Shown here: piece after piece, positions 57,076 to 64,000 of the stretch
Numbering within the stretch: position 1 is the first letter of the stretch
Layout: each line of letters starts with the position of its first letter
NCBI GenBank assembly: GCA_030512295.1
Contig: JAULSR010000001.1
Span: 6,099,001-6,163,000, forward strand
Direction of reading: 5' to 3'
Length of the DNA: 64,000 nt
From: Bombardia bombarda
Taxonomy: Eukaryota > Ascomycota > Sordariomycetes > Sordariales > Lasiosphaeriaceae
The notes under the pieces: model-generated
What the model was told of the DNA's origin: nothing
Database searches by the model: none
The model's input: only the letters and a program-made list of their open reading frames with translations
Program-made: the position numbers and the translations under genes

Positions 57076-57863
57076 TTGCCTGGCTTACCTCTGTGTGCGA
57101 TATGTATACATGCATGCGCTGTGATCTCTCATATCGTTAAACAAGCATTTACCTATTCGCAGTATTAAGATGCAGTGCGTCGCCTTCGAACGCTGGTACG
57201 AGAATAATTCTAATAATACGCCGCAAAGGACCACACGCTGCCCAGGAAGGATACCAAAAGGATACCATACCACTATTCACGCTCAATGGCTGCGTGTAGA
57301 GGGCTTCCGATTGCTTTATCCATCCAACATCTCCAAAATGTGGTCCAAATTGGCAAAAGCTCACCGACCAACTCTTTCGAGGCGGCCGGCTACGAAACCC
57401 CCCGATGGGGGTTTGCTTCGCGGGGGTGGGGGGATTCCTCCTCAATCAGCTCCCAGTCACGAGAGGGTGGAGCTAGGACTTATGAGCCTCGGTGGCCCGC
57501 CTAGGTGAGAGATTATCCTCCTCACAGCGGCGCACAATGTGCGGGGACGAAGATGCCCCGACCGAGCTGGGAGTCGAACCCGCGCGGTCTGCGAAAGGGG
57601 CATTTCGTCAAGGACCCTACACCCGGCTGCACCACAGTGACTAATTGCGGGCATTTTGTGCCGGGGGGTTGGTGGTAAGTGGTAAGTTACTGGCACCTAT
57701 ATGACTGGGTAGACTGCCAGCGGGATATAGAGCACTTGTAGACAGGCAAACAGGCGAGTTTATACTCATAAGGCGGTAAGGTAAGTATGATACCGGGCCA
57801 TGACAACGGTCTACACCGCGCAGCATATTGAACTGTAGGATAAGTACATAGTTCCAATGATAT
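57076..57863. other. intergenic with tRNA-like promoter elements
   Basis: 3' flanks of fluG and of the minus-strand broken gene. The only notable content is the tRNA-like sequence at 57560-57641. A CCCCCGATGGGGG hairpin lies near 57400-57412. Confidence 0.5.
57560..57641 (-). other. tRNA-like A/B-box sequence (pseudo-tRNA or SINE head)
   Basis: The minus strand carries a good A box (TGGTGCAGCCGG, 57623-57634) and B box (GGTTCGACTCC, 57570-57580) about 43 nt apart. However, the would-be acceptor arms GTCACTG and CTCGGTC do not pair, the D and T stems have mismatches, and no T-run follows. It could be a decayed tRNA or the Pol III head of a SINE. Not a functional tRNA as read. Confidence 0.35.
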
Positions 57864-57865
57864 AT

Positions 57866-58455
57866 TCACTTGCTGACTCCATATAGTTTATTCTCCTCTC
57901 CCCGTCCTTCTCCCAGTTCCCCTCCCATCTTCCTCTCAGTCCCCCTCTGCGTCCCGCCGAAAGCAACCGGACTCTCACCCAGCCCACCAGGCGGTTCCAT
58001 CAGCTTCCTGCTGGGGAACCCGTCATACAGAGGGATTTGCCCACGAAAGTTGCGGCTAGGACACACATATCCCATCCCGTCCATAGCCTCTACATCAGAA
58101 TCAATCTCATACAGACAACTGCCGTAGCTCTCATCCAGCCCTGATAGTTTCCCGGGCTGCCACACGGGTCCCCGTCATGCTCGGGATCAAACCAGGGGCC
58201 GACCAGGACGACCCATCCTTGCGGAGCCAGCAGCTTGTCCTGTGTCAGATGCTCGTCAAGTAGCGAGTCGGAGGCTATCCAAGGCTGCTGTGAAGCGGGC
58301 GTCGGTTGTTTTGGTTCGTATGCTGTGCGGTAGACGACGAAGCCCCAGGGGTCGTCGGGCAGGCGGAGGTGGAGGTGGAGGTCTTTGATCCAGGCCAATG
58401 CATTATGGAGGGTGGTGGGTAATTGATCTGCTGCTGGGGGCTCTGATGGGGCCAT
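57866..58455 (-). pseudogene. small uncharacterised gene with apparent one-base frameshift
   Basis: From the ATG at 58455 (MAPSEPPAADQLPTTLHNAL) the frame is protein-like through DDPWGFVVYRTAYEPKQPT and GWVVLVGPWFDPEHDGDP, after which it degrades. The frame shifted by one base takes over at the same point as VWQPGKLSGLDESYGSCLYE, continues through GMGYVCPSRNFRGQIPLYDG and stops at 57866. One missing C in the CCC at about 58171-58173 would explain this. The family is unknown to me (about 195 residues if continuous). Both halves have convincing composition, so this is either a recent pseudogene or a base-call error. Confidence 0.6.
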
Positions 58456-59659
58456 GGCAATGGATGGCTATCAAGGGGATAGAAGAGATTCTAAGTGATG
58501 AGATAAAGTAGCGATGGTGTTAATAGTTTTTGAGAAGAGAAATAGATAATGCAAATGTGGGAAACATCATGTTCTAATACTTTTGCCAACGTCGACTGAC
58601 GTAGTTGACTGATGGGGATGTATTTATTGGCGTCACCCTGCTGCCTATTTTAGCCTCTCTACACACACAATTGAACGAACTTAGGTTGGTGATCTGAATC
58701 CAATGGATACCTCATCGTGCCAAGCTCATCAGTTCAAGAATCAACCAGACGAGAGATTTGGTCCATGCAGTAAGTAGGCTGCAATCGTTCTGATCCATTT
58801 TCTCAACCATTATAAAAGCCCTCGTTATTTACCACCACTTCAGGAATTGGCAACCCAGCTCTGATTCTTTGTAAAGGGGTTCATCATCAGGAGTAAACAA
58901 GAGGATGGTTCAGGGTTAAAGCGGTGCTAATCCCTGGAAATTCGGGGATTCAGGGTTGAGTATGCAAATGTGCGGGGGATGTTTGGAGTCGGGATGGTGC
59001 CCGCTCGAATGGGTGGACCCCACACCAACCCATGTCCCAATGCACGGGCTCAATGCGCACGCCACGCAGCCGACGAGGGACCCGCCAATTGAGAAACGGT
59101 CCCTGGACAAGGATGTTAGCCAGGCCTGCCGCGAAGTCAGCCCAGGAAGTTTTGGTCAAGCTGTCCTCAAGATCATCTTGCCGGCCCACGGCGCGCGAGC
59201 AACTGACGCACGAGCTTCCATATTGGAAAGACAGCACTTGGATTTCATTCTTTTGCGTACACACACGTTGTGTTCCTTCCCAATCTTTTTCCTCCTGGGA
59301 ACCCGAACCTGATTGCATATTTCGGGCAATTACCAATGCCAAAGTAACCGCCGACGGTCCCACGTCCACTCGGTTCTGCCCGGACCTTAAACTACCTAGT
59401 CCCCCGTACCGAGAGGATTAAAGGACGAATTCGAGCGCATCATTGCGAATATCCACCAGGACCACCAGCAATTGACGCATTACCCACGACACTCGATCAA
59501 ATAGCAACGACAGGCGCAGAGTAATATAAGAAAGAAACTGCAAGTGGGGGAAGAAAAGGAGCCGAGGGCTTCGATTCGAAGCGGTCCAAGGGGAGAGAGG
59601 GGCTTCCCTGTCGTTGTACAAACACCAAAGACGCCGCCAAATACACCAGCAATCTCGCC
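58456..59659. other. 1.2-kb divergent intergenic
   Basis: Upstream regions of the small broken gene and of the Erv41 gene. No gene recognised; frames around 58950-59420 overlap on both strands without domains. Confidence 0.5.
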
Positions 59660-60993
59660 ATGATGAACGGGTTCGAGAAGCACGACTTAGACGAGGACAG
59701 CTTTGGGCCCAAGGATGGAGGCATTGTCAGCGCATTTGACGCATTCCGTATGTAGAATCTCTGGCCGTCTCTTTGCGCGACCTTCCTATGCATTGTGATA
59801 TTCACTGTTACTTCCTCATGTCCTGTACTCTACTTACCCGCATTCCCCCCAACCAACAGCCAAGTCAAAACCACAATATGTCGAGCGCACATCGGGCGGC
59901 GGCAAATGGACAGTGGCCATGATCATCGTCTCGGTCATCCTCTTCTGGTCGGAGCTCGGGCGGTGGTGGCAGGGCACAGAGACGCACACCTTCGCCGTCG
60001 AGAAGGGCGTGTCGCACTCGATGAACATCAACCTCGACATCGTGGTCAAGATGGCCTGCAACGACATCCACGTCAACGTGCAGGACGCGGCCGGCGACCG
60101 CATCCTCGCCGCGTCCAAGCTGACGCGCGACAAGACCAACTGGTCCATGTGGGTCGACAACAAGGGCATGCACCGGCTCGGCCGCGACGAGCACGGCCGC
60201 CTCATCACGGGCGAGGGCTACACGTCGCTCGCGCACGAGGAGGGCTTCGGCGAGGAGCACGTCCACGATATCGTCGCCCTCGGCCGCAAGAAGGCCCGCT
60301 GGGGCAAGTCGCCGCGCATGTGGGGCGCCGAGGGCGACAGCTGCCGCGTCTACGGCACGCTCGAGCTCAACAAGGTCCAGGGTGACTTTCACATCACCGC
60401 CAGGGGGCATGGCTATATGGAGTTCGGCGAGCACTTGGACCATACCTGTGAGTAGTAGTACCCAGATCCAGACCTAATCTATTTTTGCGCTAACTGTCCC
60501 TCCAGCCTTCAACTTCTCCCACATCATCTCGGAGCTCTCCTTCGGCCCCTTCCTCCCCTCCCTCGTCAACCCGCTCGACCGCACCGTCAACACGGCCCCG
60601 GCCCACTTCCACAAGTTCCAGTACTTCATGTCGGTCGTCCCCACCGCATACAGCGTCGGCAACCCCAACAACCGCCTCTCGAGCTCCATCATCACCAACC
60701 AGTACGCCGTCACCGAGCAGAGCCAGGAGATTAACGAGCGCATCATCCCGGGCATCTTCTTCAAGTACGACATCGAGCCCATCATGCTCAGCATCGTCGA
60801 GTCGCGCGACAGCTTCTTCGTCTTCCTCATCAAGGTCATCAACGTCCTCAGCGGCGCCCTGGTTGCGGGGCACTGGGGCTACAGGTTGAGCGATTGGGTG
60901 ACGGATATTATGGGCAAGAGGAGACGTTCTGGTGGGCCCAGCCAGGGAATGCTGGGGGGGTCCAACAAGGGGGGTTTTATCATGACTAACTGA
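59660..60993 (+). CDS. erv41: COPII vesicle cargo-receptor subunit Erv41 (ERGIC2-like)
   Basis: Erv41 with Erv46 cycles between ER and Golgi as a cargo receptor that also retrieves ER residents. Three exons, 59660-59747, 59860-60447 and 60506-60993, 387 residues. The N-terminal cytosolic stretch ends in FDAFPKSKPQYVERTSGGGK, rebuilt across intron 1. The first membrane helix is WTVAMIIVSVILFWSELGRW. A large lumenal domain contains HSMNINLDIVVKMACNDIHV, CRVYGTLELNKVQGDFHITA and DHTSFNFSHIISELSFGPF (rebuilt across intron 2). The second helix is SFFVFLIKVINVLSGALVAG. It ends with a basic cytosolic tail. Both lumenal family blocks and topology match Erv41 rather than Erv46, which has a CxxC-rich insert absent here. 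Confidence 0.94.
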
Positions 60994-61625
60994 ACCTGCA
61001 CTTGAGGATGTCTGTTTGCTTTTTGTGTTATTAACAAGGGTAAAGGGGGGGGGTTGTACTCCGTGTTGTTTTTTTGTTGTGGTTCCTATCTTAACTAAAT
61101 ATTTCGTTATACCATTTTGTTTATTTACTGTTACAATCGGGGTAGCAAAACGCTCACGTCAGTTTAGGAGTTACTATGGGGAGTTGGGGGGTTTGTAAAA
61201 TTGCAAAGAACATTTAACCAGTTACAGCTCTTAGCAAAAACATTTAGTGAAAAGCACTCCAGAGAGCTAAGCGGTCGGTCCACATCATCAGCAAAATTGT
61301 TGCGAATTAAGTATGGCTTTTTCGATTTTTGGTCATTATCATCCTTGGACAGCCCCCCAAATTTTTGTTTTGGCAGGAATGAGTCCTCTTTGTGTGTAAA
61401 TCATGCCCAACGACGCTAAATGATAAACATGACTTTGAGCCAGACACCTTATATGGCCAACCAGCTCCAAAAACGCCACTGTGTCCCCATACATCGAATC
61501 TAACCGTCGCAACTACCCAAAGTATACGGCATACCAACCCTACTCCCCTCCTGCTCCAAGATGGGAAAAAGTATCTATCTAGGTATCTATATGACGCGGA
61601 CAGACAATTCATCATCATTATACAC
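60994..61625. other. intergenic between convergent genes
   Basis: 3' flanks of Erv41 and the aminotransferase; T- and G-rich patches near 61020-61080. No gene recognised. Confidence 0.55.
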
Positions 61626-62973
61626 CTACTGCTGCAGCTCGTCGACGACAACGCCCCACTCGTGCTGCTCGTTGCCGTACATGATATCACCAACCCAGTT
61701 CTTGATCTTGGAGGTGTACTGGCCCATCTCCCCCTTGCCCATGGGAATGTGCACATCCTGTCCACGGTGGTGGATCCAGGATACGGGGCAGACAAAGAAC
61801 TAAACAGACGAGCAATGTTAGCAAAAAGGTCAAACAGACAAAAAAATGATACGGTGTGGTGGTGGTGGGTAGGTGGGTAGCAAAACGTACAGCAGTTCCA
61901 GCCGCAAAGGCCTCGACGATACGGCCCTCCTTATCGGCCTCCAACACCTCGTCGATGGTATACTTCCTCTCGACAACCTCAATCTCGTCAGCCAATCTCT
62001 CCTTGGCGATCTGCACAACGCTGCGCCTCGTCACACCATCCAGAATAAGACGGTCATCCAACGGCGCCGTGATGAGCTGCAGCTTACCGCCCTCGCTCTC
62101 CTTTGCGCGCCAGACCATGAAGAAGTTGCTCGCGCCCGCCTCAGTGCAGTAGCCCTCGGGCCCGTACAGCCACAGAATCTGCCCAAAGCCGCGCTCCTTG
62201 GCCTCCTGCGTCGCCAGCAAGCTGGGGCCGTAGTTGGCGCCGACCTTGGCGTACCCGAATCCGCCGACCCAGGCGCGCACCATGTCCTCGGGGTTGGTGT
62301 GCAGGCGCATGCCGCCCTGGGGCAGGTCGAGGCGGGGCATGAAGCTGGCCGTGATGAAGAGGAGGGCCTCCTTGGGGGCCTGGACGCCGAGCTGGGGCTG
62401 GGTGCCGATCATGGCGGGGCGCAGGTAGAGGAAGGAGCCGGGGCGGCTGCGGGGCAGCCACTTGGGGCCGTCCTGGGCGACGAGCGCGAGGATCAGCTTC
62501 TCGAGCTCCTTGGGCTCGAAGCCGGGCAGCGAGATGCGGAGGGTGGACATGAGCATGCGCTTGGCGTTCATGTCGGGGCGGAACAGGCGCAGCTTGCCGT
62601 CGAAGCCGCGGTAGGCCTTGAGGCCCTCGAAGCACTCGGTCGCGTAGTGCAGGACCGAGGCCGTGGGCATCAGGCTGAGCGGGCCGTAGGGCACCATCTC
62701 GGGCTTCTCCCAGCCGGAAGCGGCCTTCCACTTGCAGGTGATCATGTGGTCGGTGCAGATGGTCTCGAGACCGGCGTTGGCTTCGGCCTCGGTCGGCACC
62801 TCGCGGGCTGTGGAGTCGGCATACTGGAAGGTGAGCTTGGAGGCGTCGAGTAGCTGGAGCGGTTGGGCGGCGTGTCCGTTTGTGTGGCCGTTGGTCTTGC
62901 CGTTGGGTTGGGCGGCGGCCCAGTGATCGAGCCCGGCCTGGGTGAGGTTTACGTCTTGTGTTTGAGCACCCAT
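61626..62973 (-). CDS. branched-chain amino-acid aminotransferase
   Basis: PLP enzyme of fold type IV exchanging amino groups between Leu/Ile/Val and 2-oxoglutarate. Exons 62973-61891 and 61799-61626, 418 residues. Key blocks: HYATECFEGLKAYRG, RPDMNAKRMLMSTLRISLP, RPAMIGTQPQLGV, the Schiff-base Lys243 in GGFGYAKVGANYGPSLLATQ, and EGYCTEAGASNFFMVW binding the cofactor. The second exon supplies WIHHRGQDVHIPMGKGEMGQ and VGDIMYGNEQHEWG, the usual C-terminus. No obvious matrix presequence: the start MGAQTQDVNLTQAGLDHW is polar, so this looks like a cytosolic isoform. The Gln/Asn/Gly-rich stretch at 22-40 is a linker. Confidence 0.94.
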
Positions 62974-64000
62974 TGTAGAGTTTTGAACTGGTCTGTGAAA
63001 GGAGAAAGCAAGCGGCTTGGAAGTGCGCAGTAGCCTGGTACGTAGGTAGTCTGGTAGAACCAGGGCGTTGCTTCTCGGGTTGGAGACGGGTAGATGGACG
63101 GCTTGGCCAGGGGATCGGACAAAGGGAGGGGCAATGTGTTTGGGTATGTATTCAAGAAGAAATCTACGAAAATCAAAGGACGAGAACCGGGGCCAGAGAA
63201 GGAGTCACACAAAACCGGCACCCCCTAAGGTTTAATGGTGCCGGGTAGACACATGGTTTGTGGTGGCGGCCAGCCGAGTCCACCGCACTGGGGGCCAACC
63301 TAGACAAGGCCCTGGGCAGGGGGCCGACCAGGTGACCAATTGGCCAATGGAGCATGTCCCTTGTCAGGCGGAGGGCGTACATTTGGACATGTTTCCTGTC
63401 AAGCAAGGACTGTTCGGGAAGCGATCGAAGCGATGGGAAAACTTGGCTTGCTTGGCTTGCTTGGCCCAGATTGGCGGACACGGTCTGAGGCTCCATATGG
63501 CTCGGTATGGATAGGATCTAGGATCGCGCATCATGGCTGACGAGAGCCGGGGATAGGCGAGCGCGTCCTCATTGTCTCACTCGCCGTCCTATTCGTACCC
63601 AGCCTTGAGCCAGTTTCGGTACCCCGATAATATAACTCCTAAAAGAGACCCGACATCATGGTTGCCATAAACGCTTACCTGCAGATTGGTGCGTGGGGTG
63701 GCTATCACCATCATGCTGCTTTCCGAGTGCCGGACTCTTGAGATGGAGGGGTCGGCGGCGCGGGCGGTGAAACCTTAGGGCCTCTTCCACAATCTGCCTC
63801 TCTCATGAAAGAGAACTCCTGACTCGCCCGTCGTGGGGACGTGATGGGTCTATGAAGAGACTCATCACCTCGACATTGTGGAACCGGGCGACTGAACAAG
63901 CGAGCATCACGGCTTTGCGAATCTGTTCTGGCCGAAGTCGCAACCGGGCGAGATAAAACCCGTGTTATTGAAAGTACAGATTTTGACGTCTAGCTCCAAA
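62974..64000. other. upstream region of the aminotransferase; window end
   Basis: No gene recognised up to the window edge. A GCTTGCTTGGCTTGCTTGGC run occurs near 63446-63465. Confidence 0.5.

Noticed and set aside
57400..57520. GGGG/CCCC hairpin near 57400 as a structured RNA or terminator
   Set aside because: Short perfect arms but no conserved context; composition of the region is enough to explain it.
61873..62853. 326-codon plus-strand frame opposite the aminotransferase
   Set aside because: Leu/Glu/Gly/His-rich shadow of a conserved enzyme on the other strand.
1..64000. CRISPR arrays, bacterial operons, ribosome binding sites
   Set aside because: Not expected in eukaryotic DNA, and no regularly spaced identical repeats were seen.

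Overview
The window is nuclear DNA of a filamentous ascomycete (Pezizomycotina, most likely a Sordariomycete). The evidence is short GT..AG introns of about 45-110 bp in most genes, intron-bearing tRNAs, and orthologues typical of that group: FluG, Ugo1, an S8 protease fused to ankyrin repeats, MIPC-type mannosyltransferase and DFG5-like GH76. Gene models were built by eye from reading frames, splice consensus and phase. No similarity search was run, so family names are recognition from motifs.

Layout. 0-18.7 kb is an accessory block bounded by two major-facilitator transporters (980-2886 and 16617-18703). Between them lie a 1862-residue NLR-like ankyrin protein (minus, 3721-9649), a beta-rich protein of unknown function (minus, 10352-11311) and, divergent from the latter, an ankyrin + subtilisin-like protease (plus, 11932-15486). 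The arrangement of receptor-like protein, small protein and S8 protease resembles fungal regulated-cell-death or allorecognition loci. It is the best candidate here for an undescribed system.

19-33 kb is mostly housekeeping: tRNA-Glu, Ugo1 (mitochondrial fusion), adrenodoxin-type ferredoxin (mitochondrial Fe-S), Rrp15 (60S biogenesis), a class II aldolase-family protein, an inositol-phosphoceramide mannosyltransferase and a coiled-coil protein.

34-42 kb is poor in intact genes. It holds an acidic open frame, three apparently broken genes, two small uncharacterised genes, a direct repeat, a stray transposon-end-like sequence and tRNA-Asp.

42-64 kb is again mostly conserved: aldo-keto reductase, ABC1/UbiB-family mitochondrial protein, a 2OG-Fe(II) oxygenase, a MYND-finger protein with a broken 5' end, GH76 cell-wall mannosidase, FluG (sporulation), a frameshifted small gene, Erv41 (ER-Golgi cycling) and a branched-chain aminotransferase. 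Five loci show apparent single-base shifts at short homopolymers. They may be real decay or assembly error, and this affects how the broken genes should be read.
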